Shown here in pieces: positions 8,932 through 17,724 of a stretch of 64,000 nucleotides of DNA. Each line of letters starts with the position of its first letter. Position 1 is the stretch's first letter. This DNA is from Halodesulfovibrio marinisediminis DSM 17456 (GTDB lineage Bacteria; Desulfobacterota; Desulfovibrionia; Desulfovibrionales; Desulfovibrionaceae): the NCBI RefSeq assembly GCF_900129975.1, contig NZ_FSRG01000009.1:1-64000 (forward strand), read 5' to 3'. The position numbers were made by a program, and so were the translations under genes. The notes beneath the pieces were generated by a model. It had not been told where the DNA came from, did no database searches, and saw only the letters and a program-made list of their open reading frames with translations.

Positions 8932-8967
8932 AGAGCTGCTTTCCATGCGGAGGCAGCTTTTTTTCTG
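8932..8967 (+). terminator. intrinsic terminator after 2-oxoacid oxidoreductase operon
   Basis: AGCTGC pairs with GCAGCT across a 12-13 nt loop, followed by seven T residues at 8958-8964. It is about 45 bp past the beta-subunit stop. Confidence 0.75.
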
Positions 8968-9185
8968 GCTCTGTTTACGAAGTCGCTGGAACATAATAAG
9001 TCAGGCAATGCCTCTACAGCTCATATCTATTTGTCAATTCAGGTCTTTTTGACTTTACTTAATCTGAGTTATAGCACAGTAAACGTCAGTAAAAACCTGT
9101 CTTATGAGATCTTACATGCCTACGATTAGCTTTGAAAACGTAGGTTACCGATAAAAACAAATTATCGTTGAAAGGAGCGCCTAAA

Positions 9186-9686
9186 GTGACTGCTCAGGAT
9201 GTTATTAAAAAGTTTAATCTAAGCCCGTTACCCGAAGAGGGCGGGTATTTTAGAGTAACGTACAGAGCCTCTGGGAGTATTCCTGCCAGTGCATTGCCGG
9301 ATTTAGGTGGTGACAGGCAGTATTCATCATGCATTTACTATCTTATCACCCCTGAACAATTTTCCGGCCTCCATGCTGTAAAGTCCGCAGAGATTTTCCA
9401 CTTCTATGCTGGCGATCCAGTTCAAATGGTGCAGATTAATGCCAATGGCGAACTGCATACATGTGTTCTTGGCTCTGATCTGGAAAAAGATCACTCACCT
9501 CAGGTCGTTGTTCAGCCTAACGTCTGGCAAGGCACAAAATTACTTTCTGGCGGAGCATGGGCGCTACTGGGATGCACTGTCTCTCCTGGCTTCGAATATG
9601 AAGATTTCATTAACGGAACTTTCGATGAGTTGTCGAAAACATTTCCTCAACACAAAGAACTCATCCGCGAATATACGCATATGTAG
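9186..9686 (+). CDS. cupin-like DUF985 (Cupin_5) protein
   Basis: A 166-residue protein of the DUF985/Cupin_5 family. Visible signature stretches are PEEGGYFRVTYR near residues 17-28, SSCIYYLI (about 56-63), FHFYAGDP (about 82-89), and the C-terminal CTVSPGFEYEDF (about 136-147). These single-domain beta barrels are often metal binding, but the cellular role is not established. The GTG at 9186 has GGAG 8 bases upstream and gives the family's usual N-terminus; the longer TTG start at 9168 overlaps the ribosome site. It is monocistronic as far as can be seen. Confidence 0.85.
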   Translation: MTAQDVIKKFNLSPLPEEGGYFRVTYRASGSIPASALPDLGGDRQYSSCIYYLITPEQFSGLHAVKSAEIFHFYAGDPVQMVQINANGELHTCVLGSDLEKDHSPQVVVQPNVWQGTKLLSGGAWALLGCTVSPGFEYEDFINGTFDELSKTFPQHKELIREYTHM

Positions 9687-9774
9687 AAATCTACTTCATA
9701 TGTTATGATGTGCATTGTTGTTAAGACTAGGAGTCCATTTAATGCTGTTACAATAGTACGTAATGGAGACAACT

Positions 9775-11751
9775 ATGCACGTATTGTTTTCCCGTATTCT
9801 GACAAGTATTGTTACCGTCTTATCTTTTATTCTAGTAGCATTCAGCACATACTCGTTAGCCGCGATATCAGTACACGTAACGTCTGATGGGCATGATGTT
9901 TCCGATGCAAAAGTTGAGCTTTGGCAAGCTGTTCCAGCTGGGAAACCTGTTTTTTTAGAAAAAGCTACCTCAGATAAGCAGGGGAAAGTTGCGTTTAATG
10001 CCCATTCCGCAACGTCAAACCAGCCGCTATACCTCATAAGTGCTGGTGGAAAAATCAAAAATGATTCGGTTCCTAATTTAAGCTTATTTGCGATTATCCC
10101 TATTCCTGCTCCTTCATCAGTTATTCTTAATGAATTAACAACTATTGGATCGTTATGGCCGAATGCCCAGCAGTTTGCTTTAAAAGAAGGGCTTCAAGGA
10201 ACTGCCAACGGGCTTGTTATTGGTTCATCTCAGGTTGATAATTTGATAAATGTTTCAACGGGCTATTTTAGCAAAGTAGCTTTAAATTCTGCTAACTTGA
10301 CCCAATCTGAAACTGTTGCACGAATGAATACGCTGGGTGCTCTAGTTTCACTTTGCGGAGCGAATAGCCATAAAGGTCTTTGTAACGAATTTTTGGCTAT
10401 TAATTCCTCTTCTTCTACATTGGAGTCTTTACTTAAAATTGCCAAGGCTCCTTATCTTCAAACTCAAAATTATTTTTCGCTATTCGATAAAGCGTTTCCT
10501 TACCCTAAAGGGGAACAACGACGAGATGTTAACTTTCTTCCTTACTTAAGCTTTGTTCCAGACGACTTTTCGCTACAAATCAAGTTTACCGGAGGAGGAA
10601 TCTATTCTCCGGGAAGAATGATGTTTGATAATAGAGCCAATCTTTGGAGCGGGCAAAATTGGATGCCAGGTTCTCAATCTGGACTGATTAGTTCAATTGG
10701 TGGAGGAGTTGTTCGTCTTGGGCCGGATGGTTCTCCCATTTCTCCTGCGATTACAGGCTATAATGGGCAGGGGCTTGATGGTGTTGGTTGGGGCACTACT
10801 GTTTCAAACGATAAAGTATGGATTTCAACATTCAATAAAAAAGTAGGGGTGTTTGATTTAGATGGAAAACCTCTCGGGCCAGCAAAAGTAGACGGAAAGG
10901 TGGGAATGCTACAAGGGCTTGCAACATCTCCAAATGGTGATGTTTGGATTTGTGACAACCAGCTAAATCAAATGCTTAAATTCCCAAATGGTGATCACAA
11001 TCGGGGGGAAGTCGTTAACGTTTCAGGTTTACAAAGACCTTTTGCCGTTGCTGTTGATAATAATAACGTGGTTTGGGTGACAAATTCAGCGTCCATGACT
11101 GTAACTCGCTTCCCTGCAGATAGTCCTTCTGAAGCAAAACAAATCAAAGTGGGAGTTGCTCCTCGTGGGTTAGCTGTTGATTCCCTTGGCAACGTTTGGG
11201 TCGCAGCAAATCTTTCTCCGGGATATCCATTGCCAAAAATACCAAAAGGGGCTGGAATTTTGGAGGAGTTCAAGATTTCAATAGAGAATATCCTTGCACA
11301 TGAGAAGCAAGTTCCGGTTACAGGGAATGTGACAATGATCAGTCCCGAAGGGAAAGTGCTGAAGTCGGACCTGCTTAATGGGAAAATTAATGGAGGATGG
11401 GGCGTCAGTATTGATGGAGACGACACTGTGTTTGTTTCAAATTTTTTGGGAACCGGATTTATGCATATGTGTGGTGCTAAAGAAGATGTTTGCCCACAAG
11501 GGGTATCTAGCGGTGATTTAATTCATTATTACCGTAGCGGCCTCATGGAAGAAGTGACTGATACGATGATTGATGAGGCAGGCAATGTATGGGTCGCAAA
11601 TAACTGGAATGTGATTAGTGCACTGCTTGATGAAAATCCTGATCGCCGAACTTCAACGATGGGGGGAGGGGACGGAATTGTGGTTATCTACGGTATAGCA
11701 AAGCCGGTACTCAATCCTCTGATTGGTGCGGTCCGACCTGTTTCTAGATAG
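9775..11751 (+). CDS. exported NHL/Vgb-like beta-propeller protein
   Basis: A 658-residue secreted protein. Residues 1-30 form a signal peptide (basic start, long hydrophobic core, then SLAAISV). A carboxypeptidase-regulatory-like or Ig-like strand region follows (about 31-90). The C-terminal half from about residue 270 carries repeats of the type 'DxxGNVWVANxxxxxVxxxxP' (for example GNVWVAA and GNVWVAN), which match NHL or virginiamycin B lyase-like propellers. The catalytic role of true Vgb lyase cannot be inferred. ATG 9775 is used because GGAG precedes it by 6 bases; an ATG at 9763 lies on top of that site. Probably periplasmic or surface exposed; substrate unknown. Confidence 0.7.
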   Translation: MHVLFSRILTSIVTVLSFILVAFSTYSLAAISVHVTSDGHDVSDAKVELWQAVPAGKPVFLEKATSDKQGKVAFNAHSATSNQPLYLISAGGKIKNDSVPNLSLFAIIPIPAPSSVILNELTTIGSLWPNAQQFALKEGLQGTANGLVIGSSQVDNLINVSTGYFSKVALNSANLTQSETVARMNTLGALVSLCGANSHKGLCNEFLAINSSSSTLESLLKIAKAPYLQTQNYFSLFDKAFPYPKGEQRRDVNFLPYLSFVPDDFSLQIKFTGGGIYSPGRMMFDNRANLWSGQNWMPGSQSGLISSIGGGVVRLGPDGSPISPAITGYNGQGLDGVGWGTTVSNDKVWISTFNKKVGVFDLDGKPLGPAKVDGKVGMLQGLATSPNGDVWICDNQLNQMLKFPNGDHNRGEVVNVSGLQRPFAVAVDNNNVVWVTNSASMTVTRFPADSPSEAKQIKVGVAPRGLAVDSLGNVWVAANLSPGYPLPKIPKGAGILEEFKISIENILAHEKQVPVTGNVTMISPEGKVLKSDLLNGKINGGWGVSIDGDDTVFVSNFLGTGFMHMCGAKEDVCPQGVSSGDLIHYYRSGLMEEVTDTMIDEAGNVWVANNWNVISALLDENPDRRTSTMGGGDGIVVIYGIAKPVLNPLIGAVRPVSR

Positions 11752-11875
11752 GAGCAGCAGAGACTGGCTTTTGGTACCAGCTTACTTATAGATGATGTGG
11801 TGTAGATTGCCCATCCGTCAGATGATTTGACAACCATTCATAATACCCTCACAAAAGAGAAAATATGAGGTCATT

Positions 11876-12430
11876 ATGAGCAGTGTAATTAAACGATTAG
11901 TTTCTCTTTTTATATCTCCGACACAGCCTGATACTGATAGCTCGGTTCAGAAAATCGGTCGTGGTGCATATGCGGTTACCATTTCGTCTGATTTTAAGGA
12001 AGTAGGTAATCTTTCCGTTAATATTCCGTTAAGTTCGGACGTAAGTGGTCGTTTCCCCCGTGGCACCATGCATTCAAAAGTATATACCAACGGGCAGGCT
12101 GTTCTTTTTATTCAACGCATGTCTTCTCCGTCATCAAATTACCATTTTAAACTGCTTGAGGGCGAAAAAGTCACTGAGTGGGGTAAGGATTGGCGCAAAA
12201 ACATTTACAAGATGAATGTAGCTGATACGACGAACGAATTTGATAACTACAACTACTTCATCAAGGAAAATGGCTTGCCTGAAAGTTTGAACTACCTTGT
12301 TGAAATGTATGATTATCGCGTCAGTCCGACTAGTGTGCTCCGTGTTCTAGCTTTGACTCCTGATGAAGCCGCAGATTTTCCGGCAGTACCTGAGGCAAGC
12401 GAACGATACTGGGTTGAGAATAAAAACTAA
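11876..12430 (+). CDS. conserved hypothetical protein, 184 aa
   Basis: I do not recognise the family. The protein is soluble with no signal peptide or membrane helix; a central region (about residues 30-110) is rich in beta-strand-forming residues, and Tyr/Asn-rich stretches occur near 120-130. A ribosome site GAGGT ends 6 bases before the ATG. It lies 124 bp after the propeller gene and about 180 bp before an NTF2-like gene, all on the same strand. Codon use looks like that of neighbours. Confidence 0.6.
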   Translation: MSSVIKRLVSLFISPTQPDTDSSVQKIGRGAYAVTISSDFKEVGNLSVNIPLSSDVSGRFPRGTMHSKVYTNGQAVLFIQRMSSPSSNYHFKLLEGEKVTEWGKDWRKNIYKMNVADTTNEFDNYNYFIKENGLPESLNYLVEMYDYRVSPTSVLRVLALTPDEAADFPAVPEASERYWVENKN

Positions 12431-12607
12431 TTTCCACTCGTTGTTTTCGTTGCTGCTCCTTTGCCTGCAATCTTAAGGGTAGCCTTTTCATGCAGGGCAG
12501 TTGCGGCGGGCAATATATCCATTCCTTCCTTTTTTATTTGGGCTATACTGGTCGTAACCTTTTTTATGATGCCAGTTGTCGTTGTAAAAACGAAAGGAAG
12601 GGTGCGT

Positions 12608-13099
12608 ATGCCAACCTATATTGAACGCAGAGAAAAAACAGATACAGCGCTCCTTGAAACCCTTGTTGAAAGTCTGGGGGTGCTGCTGGATTTACGATTA
12701 TTCAATACCTTAGAGACGATGCTGACAGATGAAGTTACGGTGGATTATACTTCGCTGTTCGGTGGTGAACCGCATACGGCATCACCTAAGGACGTCATCT
12801 ATCGCTGGAAAGAGTCTCTATGCGGGTTCGATGCAACACGACATAAGTTGGAAAACATAAGAGTGGAACTTAAAGGGCAGGAAGCCACAGTTAAAGCAGA
12901 CGCAACAGCAATCTACTTTTTGCATGAGCACATTTGGGAAGGCAAAGGGAAGTATGTGTTTGGTTGTCGCTTCACTGCGGAAGGTTGGAAGGTAAGAAGT
13001 CTGCAATTTGATTTCAAAAGTGAAAAAGGAACCCGTGATATTCTCGAACAAGCTTGGGCGCTTGCAGAGAAAAAGGGAAAATGTGATATGAGCAAATAA
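12608..13099 (+). CDS. NTF2-like / SnoaL-type protein
   Basis: A 163-residue protein with the alpha+beta cone layout of the nuclear transport factor 2 superfamily: N-terminal helices, then 'LFNTLETMLTDEVTVDYTSLFGG' type segment (about residues 31-53), and strands ending in GKYVFGCRFTAEGWKVRSLQF (about 117-137). Family members are ketosteroid isomerase-like or ligand-binding proteins, so activity is unknown. Translation most likely starts at 12608, where GGAAGG precedes ATG; the longer open frame from 12461 encodes an odd hydrophobic leader without a ribosome site. Confidence 0.7.
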   Translation: MPTYIERREKTDTALLETLVESLGVLLDLRLFNTLETMLTDEVTVDYTSLFGGEPHTASPKDVIYRWKESLCGFDATRHKLENIRVELKGQEATVKADATAIYFLHEHIWEGKGKYVFGCRFTAEGWKVRSLQFDFKSEKGTRDILEQAWALAEKKGKCDMSK

Positions 13100-13136
13100 A
13101 GTGGAGTGCGATTTGTTCCACAGACATTTCAATGCA

Positions 13137-13169
13137 AAAAAAGCGTGAGCCTTAAGCCCACGCTTTTTT
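13137..13169. terminator. bidirectional terminator
   Basis: AAAAAGCGTG pairs with CACGCTTTTT around an 11-nt loop, with A and T tracts on both sides. It lies between the NTF2-like gene and convergent argB and can serve both strands. Confidence 0.85.
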
Positions 13170-13192
13170 ATTTCATATCGGAAAACTCACGC

Positions 13193-14086
13193 CTACTTGT
13201 CGCCAAGAATCTGCGTGCCGATGCCGCTGTCTGTAAAGAGTTCCAGCAGTACGGAGTTTTCTACACGTCCGTCGAGGATGGTTGCTCGTCCTACGCCATC
13301 GTTTATGGCTTCGAGGCAGCATTTTACTTTCGGGATCATGCCGCCCTGAAGTGTACCGTCTTCGAAGAGTGCGAGAGTTTCTTTGATTGTCAGTTCTTCA
13401 AGCAGGTTTTTGTCCGCATCAAGGATACCGGCAACGTCTGTAAGCAGCAGGAGCCGCTTGGCTTGCAGTGCGCCTGCGACAGCACCTGCTACGGAGTCTG
13501 CGTTGATGTTGTAGGTGTTTCCTTCATCATCCACGCCAACTGGGGCGATTACCGGAGTGTAGCCTTCAGAAAGAAGACCTTTCAGCAGACCAACTTCAAC
13601 GCCCACAACTTCGCCAACCTTACCGAGATCAATGATCTCCGGTGTTTTGTTCTGATTGTCGATAACCATTTGCAGCTTGCGAGCGCGAAGGAGTGTGCCG
13701 TCTTTACCGGAAAGCCCGACAGCTTTGCAGTCTGACAAGTTCAGCTTGTTTACAATCTCTTTGTTTACTTTGCCTACGAGCACCATTTCTACAACGTCCA
13801 TGGTTGCGTCGTCAGTTACGCGATGTCCTTCGCGGAACTGGCAGGTGATGTTGAGTGCTTCAAGCATCTTACCAATCTGAGGACCGCCGCCGTGTACGAT
13901 AACCGGCCTTAATCCTACGTACTTTAAAAGAGCGATGTTCTGAGCAAATGCACGACCCAGCTCTTCGTCCTTCATTGCGTGGCCACCGTATTTAATGACC
14001 ACAATTTCACCATGAAACTTTTTAATATACGGAAGAGATTCAATAAGAATGCGTGATGTAAGCTGTGCTTTAGCGTAGTCTTTCAT
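13193..14086 (-). CDS. argB: acetylglutamate kinase
   Basis: A 297-residue ArgB, typical length. It phosphorylates N-acetylglutamate in the second step of arginine synthesis. [11 protein letters not shown] near residue 27 supplies the catalytic Lys and the Gly-rich ATP loop; [12 protein letters not shown] near 65-76 binds acetylglutamate; [11 protein letters not shown] near 193 is the Asn-Asp segment of the C-terminal domain. It lies 40 bp downstream of hslU on the same strand and probably shares its transcript. Confidence 0.97.
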   Translation of the reverse strand: MKDYAKAQLTSRILIESLPYIKKFHGEIVVIKYGGHAMKDEELGRAFAQNIALLKYVGLRPVIVHGGGPQIGKMLEALNITCQFREGHRVTDDATMDVVEMVLVGKVNKEIVNKLNLSDCKAVGLSGKDGTLLRARKLQMVIDNQNKTPEIIDLGKVGEVVGVEVGLLKGLLSEGYTPVIAPVGVDDEGNTYNINADSVAGAVAGALQAKRLLLLTDVAGILDADKNLLEELTIKETLALFEDGTLQGGMIPKVKCCLEAINDGVGRATILDGRVENSVLLELFTDSGIGTQILGDK

Positions 14087-14126
14087 GTACGTAGTTCCTG
14101 CTGCGGAGGGATGCCCCGCATGTATA

Positions 14127-15482
14127 TTAGAGAATGTAGCGACTCAGGTCTCTATCCTCGCGAACATCTTCTAAGTGCTTTTCTACAAATGCACGGTCGA
14201 TAACAATTTCTTCACCGGAACGGTCTGGAGCTTCAAAAGAGATGTCGCTCAGAATTTTTTCCATGATGGTGTAGAGACGACGCGCGCCGATATTTTCTGT
14301 TTCCTGGTTGGTCATTTCTGCAAAAGATGCAATTTCTTCCAGACCATCCTCGGCAAAGGTGATGGTTACACCTTCAGTAGCCAGAAGCGCAGTGTACTGA
14401 ATAGTAAGAGCGTTGTGAGGCTCTTTAAGAATTCGTAAGAACTCTTCTTTACCCAGTGCGGTCAGTTCTGCACGCAGCGGGAAACGACCCTGCAACTCTG
14501 GAATAAGGTCTGCTGGCTTGGAGTGGTGGAATGCACCCGCACCAATGAACAGAATGTGGTCAGTTTTGACCATACCGTATTTAGTATTAACAACGCTGCC
14601 TTCAACAATCGGGAGCAGGTCGCGCTGAACACCTTCGCGGGAGATGTCTGCACTTTTGCCGCCGTGCTGAGAGCTGGCAACTTTGTCGATTTCATCGATA
14701 AAGATAATACCGGACTGTTCAACACGTTCTTTTGCCAGTTCTGTGACTTTCTCTTCATCAACAAGGCGTGCTGCTTCTTCTTCAATCAAAAGCGGCAGTG
14801 CATCGCCAATCTTCATGCGTTTTTTCTTTTTCTTAGCAGGGAAAGCTTTGCTGAAGAGATCTTTAAATTGGCTGCCCATGTCTTCCATGCCTGGCATTGC
14901 CATTACTTCGATACCCTGAGGAGCAATTTCAAGCTCCATTTCTACTTCACGGTCATCAAGCTTACCTTCGCGGAACATTTTACGCATTTTCTCGCGGGTA
15001 GAGCTTGCTTTGTCAGTTTCCGGAGTAGGAGTGTCAAAGGTGGTAATCGGGTCATGGATAGGCTTTGGTGCAGAACCCGGAAGAAGCAGGTCGAGAAGAC
15101 GTTCTTCTGCATTGGTTTCTGCCTGAGCACGAACGCGAGTAGTTTCTTCGTCGCGTACAAGAGCTACGCCCAGTTCCATCAGGTCGCGAACCATAGACTC
15201 AACGTCACGGCCAACATACCCGACTTCTGTGAACTTGGTTGCCTCTACTTTTACAAACGGGGAAGCAGAAAGCTTCGCAAGACGGCGGGCAATCTCAGTT
15301 TTACCAACGCCAGTAGGGCCCATCATGATAATATTCTTTGGTGCAATCTCGTCACGAAGGGACGGATCAATCTGCTGGCGGCGCCAGCGGTTACGCATAG
15401 CAACTGCGACCATGCGCTTCGCACCATGCTGTCCAATAATGTATTTATCCAGTTCGGATACAATTTCACGTGGTGTAAGCAC
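14127..15482 (-). CDS. hslU: ATP-dependent protease ATPase subunit HslU
   Basis: A 451-residue AAA+ unfoldase of the HslUV (ClpYQ) protease. The Walker A loop GPTGVGKT is near residue 54, Walker [10 protein letters not shown] near 262, and the family-specific pore loop ([14 protein letters not shown]) near 88-101. The I-domain (about 110-240) is present. The C-terminus DLSRYIL ends in the usual hydrophobic tail that docks into HslV. The peptidase hslV is not next to it in this window; separated hslV and hslU genes also occur in Desulfovibrio vulgaris as far as I recall. Confidence 0.97.
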   Translation of the reverse strand: MLTPREIVSELDKYIIGQHGAKRMVAVAMRNRWRRQQIDPSLRDEIAPKNIIMMGPTGVGKTEIARRLAKLSASPFVKVEATKFTEVGYVGRDVESMVRDLMELGVALVRDEETTRVRAQAETNAEERLLDLLLPGSAPKPIHDPITTFDTPTPETDKASSTREKMRKMFREGKLDDREVEMELEIAPQGIEVMAMPGMEDMGSQFKDLFSKAFPAKKKKKRMKIGDALPLLIEEEAARLVDEEKVTELAKERVEQSGIIFIDEIDKVASSQHGGKSADISREGVQRDLLPIVEGSVVNTKYGMVKTDHILFIGAGAFHHSKPADLIPELQGRFPLRAELTALGKEEFLRILKEPHNALTIQYTALLATEGVTITFAEDGLEEIASFAEMTNQETENIGARRLYTIMEKILSDISFEAPDRSGEEIVIDRAFVEKHLEDVREDRDLSRYIL

Positions 15483-16012
15483 GTTTCAATCTCCTGATTA
15501 ATATGGGGCAATAACGGGCTATACTAACAAGCCGCTTATTAATTGCCAATCTCAAATTAGATGTTAGTTCAGTTGGCTTAGGCCTTTTTGATATTTGTCT
15601 CCGACGGCTGGGGGAAACCTTGTTGAAACAAGGTTCTCCCCCAGACCCCCTTCCAAAAACTTTTAATAGCGAATCTAATCCGTTTTTTATGTCGTTGGAG
15701 AGCTTAATGATTGCTACCTATCGGTTATGTCCAACAAACTTGAGTATAAGACATAAATTCGTGTTAGCAATAGAAGGGTAGTCCCCTTGCGGCTACCAGC
15801 GAATAAAGGAACGGGAGTTCTTCGCTCCTAAAAGTTTTTGGAGAGTCCAGAGGACATTGTTTCAACAGCGGTAGCTGTTCTCGAGGTACGAGAGATTACA
15901 GATAGCGACAGTGAAACAGGTTCTTTGGCCGCCGGAGGCAAGCGTCGCAGACTCGCCGAAGGCATCCCGCTGATAAGCGTCGCCAGAAGGCAACAAGGTC
16001 CTGTGATTAAAA
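15483..16012. other. intergenic stretch with repeat-like GC-rich segments
   Basis: The 570 bp between hslU and degP hold no convincing gene. A segment at 15604-15670 matches a repeat seen again near 46.2 kb. The part from 15780 to 16010 is GC-richer than its surroundings and has short recurring words such as CGGAGGC and GCGTCGC that also occur in the 38.3 and 46.4 kb repeats. Confidence 0.6.
15604..15670. repeat. dispersed intergenic repeat, copy at 15.6 kb
   Basis: GGCTGGGGGAAACCTTG ... AAGGTTCTCCCCCAGACC forms an imperfect stem-loop, followed by CCCTTCC and AAAACTTTTA. The same words in the same order occur at 46189-46312, upstream of the response regulator/kinase gene. It is not coding. 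Confidence 0.7.
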
Positions 16013-16042
16013 CAGAAAAAGGGCACCGGAAGGTGCCCTTTT
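16013..16042 (-). terminator. intrinsic terminator after degP
   Basis: GGGCACC pairs with GGTGCCC across a GGAA tetraloop (16021-16038), with an A tract at 16016-16020 giving T residues on the minus strand. It lies 17 bp past the degP stop; the T run at 16039-16042 also makes it usable on the plus strand. Confidence 0.85.
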
Positions 16043-16054
16043 ATCGTTAGGGTT

Positions 16055-17506
16055 TTATTTTTCCAGAGTCATGGTTCTAAACATAATCTGTTGCTGACGA
16101 ACGATTTTGAGGAGCATGGCTCCGCGTTTTTCGCCTTGTGTTTTCAGAATTTTTTGGAACTCTTTGACTGTATTTACAGGAGTAAGGTTTGCTTCGAGGA
16201 TAACGTCACCTGCGTGAAGTTCTGCGCGTGATGCAGGACTTTCTGGGGCTACGTTAGTAATCAGCAGACCTTTTATGTCTTTAATACCGAGGCTTCGTGC
16301 GGCATCAACATTGAGAGGAGTGATGGTGAGGCCGAGATCTTTAATATCAGTGTCTGGAGCTGGTTGACCCTTCTCAGAAGGCTGCTTTTGACCTTCGGCA
16401 CCACGCTCACCGAGTTTTACGTTGATGGTGATGTTTTTGTCCTTACGGAATACGGTGAACTTCGCAGTGGTACCCGGTGCGAGTGCGGATACAACGCGGA
16501 TAAGCTCTGTAGAGTCGGCAACCGGTTCGCCATTAACCGCTAAGATGATGTCACCTTCGAGAAGACCGGCTTTTGCAGCTGGTTCCCCCGGTACAACTTG
16601 AGCGATAAACGCGCCTTCAGCCTCATTGAGACCAAGAGCCTGTGCCATGTTAGGGTCTACGTTGGTGATGGAAACACCAATCCAACCGCGACGGATTTTT
16701 TTGTCTGACTTAAGCTTGGTAATGATATCTTTAACGGTTGAGCTTGGAATGGCAAAGCCGATGCCCTGACCGTGTGCGATGATGGCAGTGTTGATGCCGA
16801 TTACTTCGCCTTTGAGGTTAAGAAGCGGACCACCGGAGTTACCAGGGTTAATAGATGCGTCTGTCTGTAGGAAGTTGTCGTAAGGGTTGTTGCTGATGTT
16901 ACGACCGAGCGCACTGACAATACCGCTGGTAACGGTGTGGTCGAGACCGAATGGGTTACCGATTGCGAGAACCCACTGTCCGACTTCTACCTTGGAGAAA
17001 TCTGCGAGTTCAAGGGTAGGAAGATCGCGTTTGGTTTCGATTTTTAACAGCGCAAGGTCGGTTAACGGGTCGGTACCGACAATTTTTGCCTCGTAGGACT
17101 CGTAGTCTCCGTTGTCATCCAGAATGTTTACTCTAATTTTGTCTGCACCATCCACAACGTGGTTATTTGTTGCGATGTAGCCGTCCTTAGAGAGGATGAA
17201 ACCGGAACCGAGTGAACGTTGGGGTTCCGGATTAGGACGACGCTGACCGTCTTTGAAGTAGCGTTCGAACTGTTTGAAGAAGTCATCGAACGGGGTGCGT
17301 GGTCCATTTTCGTCGAAGAATTTTGGCATGCCCGGCTTTTGTTGTGGAATTACCACCTTTTTCTGGGTGCTGATGTTAACAACAGCAGGGCCTGCTTTTT
17401 TAGCTAACTCAGTAAAGTTAGGTAAATCCGCCAGTGCAGGGAGAGTTGTTAGTGTAAAAACTAATACAAAAATAGGAAGAAAAAATAGCCTGTTACGAAT
17501 CGTCAT
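16055..17506 (-). CDS. degP: Do/DegP-family periplasmic serine protease
   Basis: A 483-residue HtrA/DegP protein with a signal peptide (1-26, ending ALA). The trypsin-like domain carries the triad: His in NNHVVDGA (about 118), Asp in DLALLKIE (about 150) and Ser in GNSGGP (about 223). Two PDZ domains follow (about 255-350 and 385-475). It degrades or refolds damaged periplasmic proteins. It stands between rpsA and hslU, an order I associate with Desulfovibrio. DegQ/MucD-like naming is equally defensible. Confidence 0.95.
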   Translation of the reverse strand: MTIRNRLFFLPIFVLVFTLTTLPALADLPNFTELAKKAGPAVVNISTQKKVVIPQQKPGMPKFFDENGPRTPFDDFFKQFERYFKDGQRRPNPEPQRSLGSGFILSKDGYIATNNHVVDGADKIRVNILDDNGDYESYEAKIVGTDPLTDLALLKIETKRDLPTLELADFSKVEVGQWVLAIGNPFGLDHTVTSGIVSALGRNISNNPYDNFLQTDASINPGNSGGPLLNLKGEVIGINTAIIAHGQGIGFAIPSSTVKDIITKLKSDKKIRRGWIGVSITNVDPNMAQALGLNEAEGAFIAQVVPGEPAAKAGLLEGDIILAVNGEPVADSTELIRVVSALAPGTTAKFTVFRKDKNITINVKLGERGAEGQKQPSEKGQPAPDTDIKDLGLTITPLNVDAARSLGIKDIKGLLITNVAPESPASRAELHAGDVILEANLTPVNTVKEFQKILKTQGEKRGAMLLKIVRQQQIMFRTMTLEK

Positions 17507-17670
17507 TATTCAAATTCTCCTAAATGCTCAGGTGGGCACTCTATCCGTGCGGTATGAATAGCACATACCGCCCATTTACATAATAATTATTCAGCCATTG
17601 TAAACGAAAAAAAGTATAAGAGATGGTTATTTTTTATGCAGAAAAACTTGAATTTGGTAAAATTTGGGTA

Positions 17671-17702
17671 AAAAAAAGGATCAGTTTCACCTGATCCTTT
17701 TT
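17671..17702 (-). terminator. intrinsic terminator after rpsA
   Basis: AAAGGATCAG pairs with CTGATCCTTT around TTTCAC, preceded on the plus strand by an A tract that is the T run of the minus transcript. It is 23 bp beyond the rpsA stop and may also shield the degP promoter region. Confidence 0.9.
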
Positions 17703-17724
17703 AATGAGCATGTGCATCAACAGA

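Noticed and set aside
13106-13735. Long plus-strand frame overlapping argB
   Set aside because: Antisense shadow of argB, which has full family motifs on the minus strand. It also spans the terminator at 13137.
15838-16050. 70-codon frame between hslU and degP
   Set aside because: It lies in repeat-like GC-rich sequence, runs through the degP terminator and has no ribosome site.
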